Source of the DNA: Saksenaea vasiformis B4078
Taxonomy: Eukaryota; Mucoromycota; Mucoromycetes; Mucorales; Saksenaeaceae
Length of the DNA stretch: 64,000 nt
Assembly (NCBI GenBank): GCA_000697055.1
Contig: JNDT01001889.1
Coordinates: 1 to 64,000 of the forward strand
Direction: 5' to 3'
Shown: one piece after another, positions 1 to 10,424 of the stretch
How the letters are laid out: the number at the start of each line of letters is the position of its first letter
How positions within the stretch are numbered: position 1 is the first letter of the stretch
Made by a program: the position numbers and the translations under genes
The notes under the pieces: model-generated
Told to the model about the DNA's origin: nothing
Database searches by the model: none
The model's input: only the letters and a program-made list of their open reading frames with translations

Positions 1-27
1 AAAAAAGTTTTTTTGGTCAAATCATGA

Positions 28-3016
28 CTAGTTATCAAGGTCAGCTAGCTTTCCCAATTCCGCTTCTTTGCATTTCCGCATATGCGGCCACACAATGTAC
101 GTTCTTCCAGAGCTACCAGATATCCACCCTGTCATGCACTCAATATCTTCCACGCGAATGACACAGAACCGGCTAGGAGCTGAAGATTGCATATAAGGGA
201 ATCCTGATGTGGTGAGTTTGGCGTCGTAGATACAAACAAGAGCAAGCAGCTGTGCATGATGACCATGAACATGCTTAAAGTATAAATACGCCTTGCCAAA
301 GTATACACGCGCGGACCTTCTTATCTGGGGGTTTCTTCTACCGTTTCTGTCCACGTCCAGCACCATTTTCACCATGTGAGATGCCTTACTTGCACCTCTT
401 GAAGCCAGCATCAGACATCCTGTGACCTCTCCTGTTGACTTCCACAAGCGTGCTGCGGCTGATATTGTGGGCTGATGGCAATCGTGTTGCTAGTGAAGAT
501 TGACCAAAATCGTCGAAGAAGGTGTTCCAGGTCCAATTGGAATCCATCTCCACCAATATTTGCAATGTTGATATCCATCATAAAGGGGACCCATAGTTCT
601 GATGCATCCTCGTCGTCTTCGTCGTTTGTTGCGGTCAGAACGCGGTCATTTTCACGAACTATGCTGCTTTTCTAGAACTGCAACGTGTCTCCGCTATAGA
701 TCCGCGTTAAGTGGCGAGAAGCTGACAGAACATGCATGACGATGGCCGCATTTTCTCCTGGCTTAACACGGGATTTGATGCGGCTAGAATACTCGCCGAT
801 TGCTCTCTCCATTGGATGTGCACTAATAGCGCGCAGAGGGCCCAGATGCTTCACCACCAAAGTAATATGCGTCAGGTAATGTTGGGTAACGGTGAACACT
901 GATCTACTGATCTTGGGTTGTCCAACGAGGTAACTGAGCCATGATTTTACACTGTTGTCGATGGACCTTAGTTCGGCAGTGCTTAAGGTCCACTGCTGAG
1001 CAAGAGAGCATGCATTAACCAAATCCAGTAGGGCAGCTCTGGCGCTGTTGTCCACGATGTGTTCTGCGACAATGGTTGGGACGATATACAGGAGGAACTC
1101 GATCCAATCCACCACTTTGAACTGGCCAGAGACATTTTCGACATTATTCCAGCTGCTGTTGAAACTCGGGGGAATCTGACTTCGGCTATCGACAATCTTC
1201 TTCCCAATCGCCTGTCTGACGGCAGGTGATAGGTAGAGAGCATGGTCCTTTCCAAATCGCCCTGATATCAGATCCCATGTTTGCTTCCCTATACCATGGC
1301 CTATCAAATGCATCTCATCCATACCGAAGAAGAAGGAGCCATTGAATCCGTACAGATCGCTGAATGGGCACTTGCTCATAATACCCTGCTCTTCATTGCC
1401 GTTCACCAGATAATCTTTCGATCGGAGCGGGTAACGGTGGTTGTCGGATATAAAGCAGCAGCTTTTCAACGTTTCGGCATCTATTTCTTCGTTTAGTATT
1501 TTTTTTTATTGCGTTGTTGCTGATTTTTTTTTTACCTTCATCGCTTTCATCTTCATGGGCAGGATTGCGTCGGGTGCCTTTGATCACGCAGATACGGCAA
1601 CCATATCTGTAATTATGTCCATGATGATGCATCAGCTTTGCAATTCCAGGGATATCTCCGGATGCAAATATCAAATGGACTTTCACTCGGTACTCCTCAT
1701 TGCCTCGTCGAACATATAAACCAGCGCTTTGCATTTTCTTCAATTCCGAAAGCATTGGAGCAAGGTAGCTGAACAGATCTTTTGGGGCTTTCTCTCCTGG
1801 GACGATACAGACTTAGATCATTCTGTTGAGCTCGTAACGGATCTCTGGAGGAAGGTTCATGATGACAAAGAGTACCATCGTCATAATCGAGCGCCCACGT
1901 GCGTGAGGTCTGAATCCATCAACAAACATACCCAGCGCGATATCCAAGTCACCAAAGATATTCCTTCCCACCATAGACTTATAGACATCACCATCGAATA
2001 TGTCCTCGTAGACACCATCTGGATTTGGCTGTCGTTTGGAACGGAACCTCAGCAGTTCGCGAGTATTTCGGTCAGTCAGCAGTAAGCCTAATTGCTGAGA
2101 GAGTGGTAGTTGTTTAACGATATAGGATGGTTTTATCATACAGATAATTTCAGTAGAGTTCGACAGTAAGAACAACTACCTTCGTATGATCCAGCTCGAC
2201 ATAGCGAGGTGCGCCGCAATGGCTGCATGTCGTTGCTTTGTCTTGCTTGGTGAACATCTTGCAGCCATTCTTGCAGGCGTCATATGCCGTCACCTTGACT
2301 GGGTATCGTTTGGTGAACGCCTCCTTGGATGAATGGTGTGATAATATTTTTGGGACGTTTTGATAGACATTCCACTCGTTTATCAGCTTCACTTGCTCAT
2401 CATAGTATTGCCGTGGCACGTTGTATTCCTTGGCAAGTTGGAACATCCTCAAGCTGAAAGCCGTGGCTATGTTAGGCTTTTCAGGGATTGCTGAATCGAA
2501 CGAGACATGTATAGGTTGTGTAGATTGGCCATTGGTTTGGATACTATCTGGTAAGCTGGTATCTATCACGTCGTTTTCAGGAAGAAGTTGTTCATTGTGA
2601 TGTTGCTCGGACCGAAAAGTGTCTTCAGACCAGTCTTCGTCGAAGTCGTAATCATAGTTCGCAGAGATCGTTGATGATGTTTCCAGTTGTTCACGAGCCT
2701 ATCGAGTATTCAGTTTAGCATGGTAAAGTATGTTATTCTTGGTTCTAACTTCACCACTATGAGCCATCGCTGTTGAACTGTCATTGTTGCTTTCTGTGTT
2801 TGCAGTTTCCTGTTGTTCCGCTGCGAGAACAGGGATTCTGGAGCCGTGAATGGCATTATGATCTGCCGATAGCATTTGTCTAAGCTCTTCTGTAGCTTGA
2901 TTTTCGCCGCAGCTGTATGCATGCTCCAATTCGCTAGTATTTGCCCTGTCATAGTATTGACCACAAGCGGAACAGAGAATAACGGTCTTGTTTAGGCGCC
3001 TCCGTTTGTGTTGCAT
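28..3016 (-). CDS. Tnp2-type (CACTA/EnSpm) transposase, multi-exon, probably decayed at the 3' end
   Basis: Several minus-strand exons read as one Tnp2-like transposase. The N-terminus (from 3016) has a zinc-finger-like CSACGQYYDRA...H segment. Near 2300-2190 a C-x4-C...C-x2-C-x3-RY module (DACKNGC...CSHCGAPRY) matches the zinc ribbon at the start of Tnp2 catalytic regions. At about 1990-1815 is FVDGFRPHARGRS followed by NLPPEIRYE, and at 1700-1570 VHLIFASGDIPGIAKL then CRICVIKG, both typical Tnp2 blocks. The 672-1469 exon carries the DUF4218-like part (MDEMHLIGHGIGKQ). Introns fit GT-AG, for example about 1495-1550. An in-frame TAG near 674 separates the 672-1469 exon from the C-terminal piece (28-447), so it may be inactive or have an extra intron. 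Terminal inverted repeats were not found; the element may run off the left edge. Family identity is from motif recall. Confidence 0.72.
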
Positions 3017-3119
3017 GGTGGCTTGAAGTTTATAGGAGAATAACTTTTGCCAAAGGGACTATCTTTATAGTTGTGCATTACTAATACTCATGGAAGAACG
3101 TAGAACATCTTATATCCTC

Positions 3120-3460
3120 AGGTTTCAACTTGAAGAGTTTCAGTATCCTCCAGATTCCCCCATAAAGACTTCCAGACTCCTCCAGATTCCTTCAGATTCC
3201 CCTTGAAGATTTCCAGTATCTTCCAGATTCCTCCAGATTCCTTTGTCTTACAATGTTAAATCGTTTGTTTTGCTTGATATTTGCAATTATAAAACATTAT
3301 ATAGAATTAATAGCAATCAACTTCTGCTATAACGTGCGTAAATCGTATTTCTATTCAATATTGAATCACTTGATTTTCCCAGATTCCTTCAGATTCCTCC
3401 AGATTCCTATAGATTCCTATAGAGACCTTCAGATTCTTCCAGATTCCTCCAGATTCCCAT
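3120..3460. repeat. Two tracts of short tandem repeats based on CAGATTCC(T/N)
   Basis: The motif CAGATTCC recurs every 9-14 bases at about 3150-3245 and again at about 3378-3458, with variants such as TATAGATTCC and CAGATTCTTC. The two tracts are separated by about 120 bases of AT-rich sequence without the unit. It is a degenerate minisatellite-like array between two transposons; no coding role is visible. Confidence 0.8.
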
Positions 3461-3486
3461 TTTCCCATGGTGATATATCTGAATCA

Positions 3487-3532
3487 ATGCAAGGGAAACA
3501 CTCCAAAAAAGTGTAAGTACTTTCCCTTGAAG
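3487..3532. other. Imperfect inverted repeat (hairpin) beside the transposon 5' end
   Basis: AAGGGAAACACT and AGTG...TTTCCCTT face each other across a short A-rich loop at about 3490-3530. The 8-bp arms AAGGGAAA/TTTCCCTT are perfect. It sits just before the Tc1-type transposase ORF and could be part of its left terminus, but no matching right end was found. Confidence 0.4.
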
Positions 3533-3578
3533 GCGTGAGAGAGAGAGATGCGTTGCTTGGTTGAAATAGAGAAAACCA

Positions 3579-4914
3579 ATGGATAGAGATTTGAGAGAAC
3601 TAAAGGCTTATATTGAAAACAAACTTATGCAATCTATCATTGGGACTAAAGTAAATATTTCTTTGGGTACAATTCGTTCCCACATGCCAGAATGGGGATT
3701 TGAGTTTCGTAAAAAAAAAACCCCCCCAAAGGCGTCAATTTCGATGGACATGAAAGAACGGATGTCGTGCAGTATCGACAAGAATGGGCACAAGAATAAT
3801 GCAGCATTCAAAGTATATGGAGGGTTATACAGGCGAAAATTTGGGTGAAGCTATTGAACCTTCATTGGAGGGTAATCACGAAAAGCTGGTTGTTGCCATC
3901 ATGATGAATCAATCTTTTACGCCAGTGACGGTGAAGATAAAGGGTGGTTCCTCGCTGGAGAATCACAAGTCAGAGGAAAAGGACCTGGGCTTTCGATTAT
4001 GGTCAGTGAATTTCAGTGCCCCTGCCACGGCACTATGCGCCTAGGCGACATGGTACCCCGAACACTTTTTTTTATCCTGGAACCAGTTGAGATGGCTACT
4101 GGACTTATAAGGATCTGCAGAAACAGTTGGAATACCAAGCGATCCCAATTTTTAAAGTTTTGCATCCAAATTGTATGGGCGTCTTTATATTCGACCAGTC
4201 TTCCAACCACGCTGCTTTCGCAGCTGATGCTTTAGTGGCTTCTCGCATGACACTTACACCAAAAGCATATAATCCCTCAAAGGATAAGTACCGTTTCAGG
4301 AATACCCATTATTACCACCAGCAGGAGCAACGATGGAAGAACTAAACGTTTGCAAAACCAAGGAGAAAAAGCGAAGAAACGGGTCTATGAAATGATGGGA
4401 GGAGTTTAAAGGAATGAAAAAGATCTTAGAAGAACGAGGACTCTGGCACGACTTCAATCGCTCTCCTGGTAGAGAGGAGAAGAAGTGGAGACTGCGTTGC
4501 GAGAATAGCGAGAATAGTGGCAACAATGCCGAATGTTGTGCACACATTGCTCGGCTGCCCAAGACGACTTCAAGTACCAAAGATCCGCTCTGCAAGAGAC
4601 GCTGCTAAAAAATACAATATTTACTGTTTGATTTGTATCCCAAGTATCATTGCGAATGCAATTGGATAGAGCGGTATTGGGCAGGTGTGAAGCGCGATGT
4701 ACGGTCAACTTGCGATTATTCTTTTGAAGGGCTGAAGAAGCTGCTACCTTATGCAATTGATAATGCCTCCCTCCATATGAAACGCCATGAAAGATACAAA
4801 CATACTTTAAAAGATGTATGAGATACATTGAGGTGTATAGTAATGGAATGGATGCATGAGCAGCAGACGAACAAGTTAAAAAGTTCGCCACAAGGGTGTA
4901 TGCATCTCACCGCA
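3579..4914 (+). pseudogene. Decayed Tc1/mariner-IS630-type DDE transposase
   Basis: Plus-strand segments in several frames together resemble the DDE transposases common in fungal genomes. Visible blocks are an N-terminal part at 3579-3848, FDQSSNHAAFAADALVASRM at 4192-4251 (second catalytic region) and PKYHCECNWIERYWAGVKRD at 4637-4696, where NWIERYW holds the third acidic residue (N-x-I-E). A downstream RYIEVYSNGMDA...VYASHRR piece (about 4818-4910) completes the usual C-terminus but is broken by an in-frame TGA. At least three frame changes and the stop show that it is a relic. The first catalytic Asp was not located with confidence. Superfamily assignment is by motif recall. Confidence 0.65.
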
Positions 4915-4984
4915 GATGAGGTGCAGAGGATTAGAAGTTCATCTCCGATATGGAAATTGAAAACTGTTGATTGTTAAGCGTATG

Positions 4985-5526
4985 CACAATACCAGTTTGT
5001 TTGTTGCAATCGAAGTTGAAACTGCCGTGATGCTTGGTGAACTCCTCCAAAATATGCTTGAACAAACGTACTTCAGAAACATTCGCATTTGCAGTGATAG
5101 GCTGTGGGTCCTTAAATATTGGTCGAGCTCGTCAGAAAGTTTTTTTTATAAAGGATTTGTGGGACAGTTTTCCTGTAACCCTTCCGTACTGAAGTAATCA
5201 GCCCAAATGTTCTCACTGGGATCCATGGATATAATGCCGATCTTTAAATGTGGATTTATGTCCTCATATATGACCCATGCAACAAGAACATTTGCTGCCT
5301 GTGATAGAACAGTCGACACAGAAGTCCTGAAATTTTCTTCACGAAGTTAACTGTTGATTCCAATACTACAAGTGACATGACCTCAAGTTGATCTAATTTG
5401 ACCCCGCCTATTCGCAAAGTTGTAAGCTCGAACAAACAACACACGACTACATCTACCATATGCACATTTAGTTGCTCAGTAATCTTTCCAAACCGTAAAG
5501 GCCACACTTGAGAGGGACTTTCGACG
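4985..5526 (-). pseudogene. Truncated copy of the PD-(D/E)XK-like gene at 8736-10424
   Basis: Reading the minus strand from about 5526, a piece containing QVWPLRFGKITEQLNVH corresponds to QVWPLRLGKVAKQLNVQ in the longer copy. At 5229 the segment MDPSENIWADYFSTEGLQE matches MDPSENVWSDYFTTEELQE at 9861. The middle exon of the long copy is missing, an in-frame stop follows (NPL then TAA), and similarity ends near 4985, next to the Tc1-type relic. It is therefore a 5' fragment of a paralogue. The nuclease-like half is absent. Confidence 0.75.
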
Positions 5527-5653
5527 ATTACAGTAACTTTTATTTACAGTAAACTTTTCTTCTTCATCAACAAAGTCTACCAAAACCATAGCAACCCATT
5601 CTTCTTAGCGATATAGTTGTTCTTGGGAAAGATTATAAGCATACGTCGTTGAG

Positions 5654-5770
5654 TCGCACGCACAGAGAGGGATCTTGAACTCGAGACCAATGGACATCGT
5701 CCCAAGGTTTGCATCTGCACATACTCGAGTCATCCCAGCTCGACGAAACGTCTGGGCTTATTCCCTAGCA
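5654..5770. repeat. Direct repeat R1 (about 117 bp)
   Basis: This segment (starting TCGCACGCACAGAGAGG) recurs at 5926-6042 with about five substitutions and no gaps over 117 bases, an offset of 272 bp. It contains a hairpin CCCA-GCTC-GACG-AAA-CGTC-TGGG (CCCA/TGGG and GACG/CGTC stems with a 4-base bulge). No open reading frame is conserved. It lies 3' of the Fanzor relic on that gene's strand. Confidence 0.85.
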
Positions 5771-5925
5771 ATTACAGTGACAACAATCATAATACGCCAA
5801 CACCAACGTGAACAGCTAAGACATTTGCAGATAAGTTAATGACATTGAGATGGAGTGAGAGTAGCTTTAGCTCGTACCTTGTAGCTCTCCAAAAACATTG
5901 TTATAACGCGGCCATGTAAGTTGCA

Positions 5926-6042
5926 TCGCACACACAGAGAGGGACCTTGAACTCGAGACCAATGGACGTCGTCCCAAGGTTTGCATCTGCACATACTCGA
6001 GTCATCCCAGCTCGACGAAACGTCTGGGCTTGTTCCCTAACA
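5926..6042. repeat. Direct repeat R2 (about 117 bp)
   Basis: Second copy of the R1 unit, same orientation, keeping the same GACG-AAA-CGTC hairpin. The spacer between copies (5771-5925) is unique. With R1 it occupies the 280-670 bp just downstream of the Fanzor stop. It could be an old segmental duplication, a SINE-like unit or part of a noncoding RNA locus; the sequence alone does not decide. Confidence 0.85.
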
Positions 6043-6277
6043 ACTGGTTGCGCAAGGATGGATCAATGGGAGGATAGCTTGCAAAGTAAGGTATGTTAGC
6101 TACTTATTCTGATTAATGAAAATCTTAGAGCTTACCGTAAGGCTAGCTGGTACATGGTCTTGAGATTGCATTCACCTTGCGGGACCCTCAAGTTGGAAGG
6201 TAAAGGTGTGAAAATTTCACGGGCACAAAAATTAGTTATTGGACTGCGAACTTGACGTGTTACACACCTGGTCACCT

Positions 6278-6296
6278 ACTGGCGCGAAAGCCCAGT
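6278..6296 (-). other. Stem-loop 25-43 bp downstream of the Fanzor relic
   Basis: On the minus strand the sequence ACTGGGCTTTCGCGCCAGT folds into a hairpin: five pairs ACTGG/CCAGT, then GC/GC across one bulged G, closing a TTTC loop. In characterised Fanzor and TnpB loci the guide RNA scaffold overlaps or follows the 3' end of the nuclease gene, so position and structure fit a candidate omega-RNA scaffold. Functional assignment is inference. Confidence 0.35.
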
Positions 6297-6320
6297 TCAC
6301 TTATCTAGGTGGACTTATCG

Positions 6321-7313
6321 TCATAAACGTCTTGATGGACGGATGAAGCGCGATGGACGCTTCCTACGTGCTAGCATGGAAGCGATAATTGCAGCTATAT
6401 TGTGCGTCGCATTCCCTTCGCGGTGGAAGAAGTCCTTACAAACGTCACAGGCGAGGGTACGTAAGATATCTTGTTCTCTATGGTCCGTTAATCGCTGAAA
6501 AAGTTGAGCACGCAGGCTCCTCCCCGCTGGAGATGTCGATAGCAAATTTTGGATGCATTATACTCATCAACACGGCATATTCGTGCTGTCTGTTTGAGGC
6601 TGTGCTATGTTTTCTCAGTCTTTCCATCAGTCTACTATCCATGGAAGGTAAGGCCCCTCGTCTGCTGCCGGGAATCGTATCGTCCATTCCAAATGAAAGG
6701 ATTATTGGTTTACATTGTTTGCATGCCGACTTTGACGATCTATCTGACGGATATTTCGTGGATTTGATTATTCTCATGCAAGCTTTATTCAGAGCAGAAT
6801 GCGTGGACAGCGAAGTGTCCCAACTACGACGCATGACTGACCTATTGTTATAGAAATCACGGAGGCAGAAGCTGCAGTGATCTTCTTGCCAAGCACGGAT
6901 GTACAGCAATAGATTGACCACGTGAGATCGTTGGGATCCACAGCTTAAAGCCGTCTTGTCTTCTTCAATGCCGTATTTGCCTTTACGATCATCCAACCAA
7001 ATGCTATTCATTGCATTTCTTCCGTAAATCTCGTTTTGCTTCACAGCCAATTGTACATCCTGACGTTCTGATATGGCTGGCTCGGAAAAGGACGCTGCAC
7101 TATAGGTTTTACCAAGGTCAAGACCAGCGACCTGGTCATAATTAGAAAGATATGTTCGTTGACGGAGGATTGCTTTCTTGCTTTTCTCGTTGGCGAAGCA
7201 TTCGTTTCTCAGGAAACCATCCGTTTGAAACGTGGATTCGGCAATGAACCTTGTTAACTGTATGTCAGGTATACGCTTACGTAATCTCCTTTTGTAAACT
7301 ATTGGTCCTCTTC
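6321..7313 (-). pseudogene. Fanzor (eukaryotic TnpB-like RuvC nuclease) relic
   Basis: The minus strand carries the ordered hallmarks of a TnpB/Fanzor nuclease. RuvC-I is QVAGLDLGKTYSAA (Asp codon 7119-7117), followed by LAVKQNEIYGRNAMNSIWLD, which resembles the xLxVKQ...xNWL block of fungal Fanzors, and then RSWD. RuvC-II is VDEYNASKIC (Glu codon 6565-6563). The end is a zinc-ribbon/RuvC-III block CDVCKDFFHREGNATHNIAA (6449-6400), matching the HRDxNAAxNI consensus. The motifs lie in three successive frames, consistent with two 1-base deletions (between about 6640 and 6585, and between about 6550 and 6520). The RuvC-III Asp is replaced by Glu (codon 6419-6417) and the first zinc CxxC is damaged (CYRH). 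Upstream of 7313 in-frame stops (TGA at 7314-7312 and 7341-7339) interrupt the N-terminus. It is an inactive copy; Fanzor1 versus Fanzor2 was not decided. Confidence 0.8.
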
Positions 7314-7831
7314 AGGATATTGTTCTTCTTTTCATTGGTCACCGCCTTGACCGCAACGTTGAATAAGAAGGCAAAACTATCACCTCGTTTCGAGACTGTA
7401 GCTGGGGTGATAAGAATTGAGGGTACGTTACACGGAGTACCTCCGTCACACCTGCCATAGTGAGAATGCAAGAAAGCCATTCTAAAGGAGGGCAGCGTCT
7501 CTTTGTTGCGGATTTAATTATGTTCTTGCTCGAGTTAACAAGTTCCCCCAAAAATTAGAGATAGTTATATCGCGCACCCACTGTATGTAATGTCTAGAGA
7601 TTCTTTGGCGCGCCAAAAGATGCAGTTGACCGGAACAATCGCTGTTATCTGACAGTACAAACACGTTTGTAGGGAAAATGCCTATTAGATTCAGGGAAAA
7701 CTTGTTGAAGGAGACAATATGTGATGTGCAATCGCGCATAGTCTGTATAATCTTTGGACATTCTGAAGAACTTCGTATTCTCTAAGCTTCTCTTTCAGCT
7801 CAAGAAGGGCTAGGCGATTGTCATCATCAGT
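7314..7831. other. Noncoding or decayed DNA upstream of the Fanzor relic
   Basis: Only short, interrupted reading frames are present. The frame continuous with the relic has two stops but a long open stretch at 7551-7339, which could be a decayed N-terminal half of the Fanzor. No promoter motif or RNA gene was recognised. Confidence 0.4.
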
Positions 7832-8077
7832 TCAATCACGGAGAAAGAGAGAATGTTCTCCATTCTTTAGTATCCTCACGTGGGCAACGTTCCAGGCGAC
7901 TTTTGTCTGAAACTGTTTAAGGATGTTCCGCGTTGTTTGTGTGGCACTTGGTAATCGCCCGGCTGCCGCTGGAACTGATATTTCCTGGTTAAGCATCATA
8001 TTGACGAGTCTTCCTCTGTCACCCAAAGAGGTCTTGGCGTAATATTTCTTTTCAACATTTTGAGATGACATGTTCGA
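7832..8077 (-). pseudogene. Helix-turn-helix fragment of a Tc1/IS630-type transposase
   Basis: From an ATG at about 8071 the minus strand reads MSSQNVEKKYYAKTS, then RGRLVNMMLNQEISVPAAAG and TRNILKQFQ, a helix-turn-helix pattern like the N-terminal DNA-binding domain of IS630/Tc1 transposases. The frame ends at 7832 and no catalytic domain follows. It could be a separate relic or a decayed N-terminus of the neighbouring element. Confidence 0.4.
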
Positions 8078-8090
8078 AAGTGTATGTGTA

Positions 8091-8094
<4 letters not shown>

Positions 8095-8126
<32 letters not shown>
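8095..8126. repeat. (TG)n microsatellite
   Basis: About 15 consecutive TG units, preceded by TGTATG variants. It lies just upstream (minus-strand sense) of the HTH fragment. Confidence 0.95.
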
Positions 8127-8131
<5 letters not shown>

Positions 8132-8244
8132 ATAGTCGAAGTAGAAATAATAGAGTCTTTTATACAAGGTTACCATATATACACATTTAACAGAATCTTC
8201 CCATCACTTCATTAGGTATGGAACACCATTTTGCCATGAAAAGG

Positions 8245-8290
8245 CACGAATTACGTTTCTGAGATGCATCGATTGCGTTTGTGAGATGCA
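8245..8290. repeat. Two tandem 22-bp units
   Basis: TACGTTTCTGAGATGCATCG is followed immediately by the near-identical TGCGTTTGTGAGATGCATCA, then a third partial AGATGCATC-like sequence is absent. The remainder of 8130-8735 shows no gene or other repeat. Confidence 0.6.
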
Positions 8291-8735
8291 TCAATAGAAA
8301 TTGCAGACACACCGATTAGACTTGGAAATCTTGTATATCCCCCATTAATCTCAGCAATGGAGCACGATTCGAACTTGTACAATTTTCAATTGTCGTAAGC
8401 GCCGGCAAAGATCCCCATGAGTCCAAGATTTATAGCACCCAGAAGAGAATTATAGGCAATTTCCTTAATCCCAAAAGTCTGTGAGCTCAAATTTAATGTT
8501 GTACTGACCAGGTTTTTCGTCCTTGCAAAAAAGAAATCATTGCCACATCATCTCTACAAAAAAAATTTTCAAGAACTCTTTTCTTGTCTACAGGAAATCG
8601 AAGTAGAAGAGAAGGATTTTAATATGAAATATAATATCCGATCACAACAAGAATCACAAAAAGTGGCGGGACGCTGGGTGGATTCAAGTGGAGGTAGAAG
8701 CTTCAGATTCGGAGGAGCTTACTATCTTCCGTTTC

Positions 8736-10424
8736 TTACTCTCCGGGCAGGATGCTGTAAAGCATGGAGGTATGCAGATGGTAGGCTGTGGCGTAAAAGA
8801 TAGAGCCGGGATGGTATTGTCCATAGTTACCATGTCTAGCACTGACTCCATCGACACCTTCATATGCCAAATTAACTGAAATATTGGACTTATCTTGTTT
8901 TATGAATTCGCCTTCAGACGTAGGGAACTGCAACCAGTTAGGTAGAACCGTGACTCGGCAAACGTGTCCTTCTGGAAAATCTGCCATCGTGAACTTGATA
9001 TAGACTCCTATAAGAACGGTGACAACAGCATTAGCGGAGTAATCTGGCGGAGAGTAGAGTCTATAATAGCGAGCGAGACATACCAGCTATCGTAAGCCCA
9101 TATGTCGATAGCTGTCTCTGATTAGCTGGAGATTCTTTTGCTAGTTGCAATAGCATATCCTTAATGGTTTTCGGGCCCTTTAGACTGCACTCTACTATGC
9201 TTTTGCTGCTGTCTGTATCGGAGAATTTTCCAGCCTCACAAACGCCGAGCTCCATAAAGCCAGTCTTACTCCTAAAGAGCATATCTGTTCTGGTGCCAAT
9301 TTGCTTTCTATGCATTGCTTGGATAGTGGCAGGTGCTCTGTTCACATTCTTCCTCAAAGATGCAGATTGGCTCGACTTCTCACCGCTGAATGAATAAAAC
9401 TGCTTGCTTAGGTGATAGCTCCTTTGTCTCTGTCTGAGGCAGACGTACCTGATAAATTTTATTTTGCTTGCATCAAAGCAACGATCTATGAACCCCCATA
9501 CTCTCCGCAGTAGATCTGCTTCAGTTCTGTCGGTATCTTGAAAATACTTGTAATGATACAGGTCCAAGGCCATCCTGATTGTCTCGTGCATCCAATACTT
9601 ATCAGCTTCTTTGATACGATCAAACTTGAAGCTGTCATGATGGTTGGTTAGCTCTTCCAGAGTATGCTTGAGCAAACATATTTCAGAAACTTTCGCATTT
9701 AGAGTGGCAGGTTGCAAAACAGTTACCTTGCCTTGGTAACTCCTTAGATACTGGTCGAGTTCATCAGGAAGTTTGCTTATTGTAGAAGGTCTATGGAACC
9801 GGATTTCTTGCAACTCTTCCGTGGTGAAGTAATCACTCCAAACGTTCTCACTGGGATCCATGATCAATGAGTGCGATGAGCTGAGAAAATTTTATGCATA
9901 AATCTTCAGCACTTGGTAATAGTATACAACGACTTACTGCTCATAAGAACATTCTAATGCCAACTTCTCCATCTGCTTTTCCACCAAGGTACCGGAAGAA
10001 AGTCTCCACATGGCACTTTCGTCCAGGGACGCATATATCTGAGCAACGCGTTCTCGGTCACTGGCTGATAGCCTTTTTCGGGAACTCCCTGTGCTACAGC
10101 TGGGAACAGAATCAGAAAATTTGCTGGTTGCAATAAAAGCGGCTGATGGATTATCTCTAGAATCGTGCTCTTGGAGGCGACGTGCAGATCTCAATACTTT
10201 GAGTGCTATTTCCCCCCAGTTGATCGGATTTGACTTTGCCTATTCGCAAAGCTGTAAGCTCCAGCAGAAAAAAGCAAAATTATACCTACCACCTGTACAT
10301 TTAGTTGCTTAGCAACCTTTCCCAATCGTAAGGGCCACACTTGAGAGGGATCTTCACCGACCATAGTGTTTTTTACGATCAACTCCTCTTCTTCATTAAC
10401 GAAATCTGTCAAAGTCACAGGCAA
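8736..10424 (-). CDS. PD-(D/E)XK nuclease-like protein of a Mucoromycota-expanded family, possibly decayed at the C-terminus
   Basis: Exons on the minus strand join as: 10424 to about 10270 (DEEEELIVKNTMVGEDPSQV, then QVWPLRLGKVAKQLNVQ), about 10240-9934 (Ser-rich linker, DRERVAQIYASLDESAMWRL), about 9886-9085 and 8998-8736. The long exon starts MDPSENVWSDYF and contains RTDMLF-(6)-MELGVCEAGK at about 9300-9240, an R-x-D...E-x4-E-x-GK arrangement that resembles PD-(D/E)XK active sites. After a GT-AG intron (about 9084-9011) comes VYIKFTMADFPEGHVCRVTV, similar to the usual tail of this family. The final 60 residues look unlike a conserved domain, so the 3' end may be decayed. I recall many mucoralean hypothetical proteins with this architecture; the cellular role is unknown. 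A second truncated copy lies at 4985-5526. Confidence 0.55.

Noticed and set aside
5654..6042. Repeats R1/R2 as tRNA genes or tRNA-derived SINEs
   Set aside because: The minus strand has a GAGTTCAAGATCCC stretch like a B box, but the T-stem does not pair and no acceptor stem or anticodon arm can be formed. Kept only as direct repeats.
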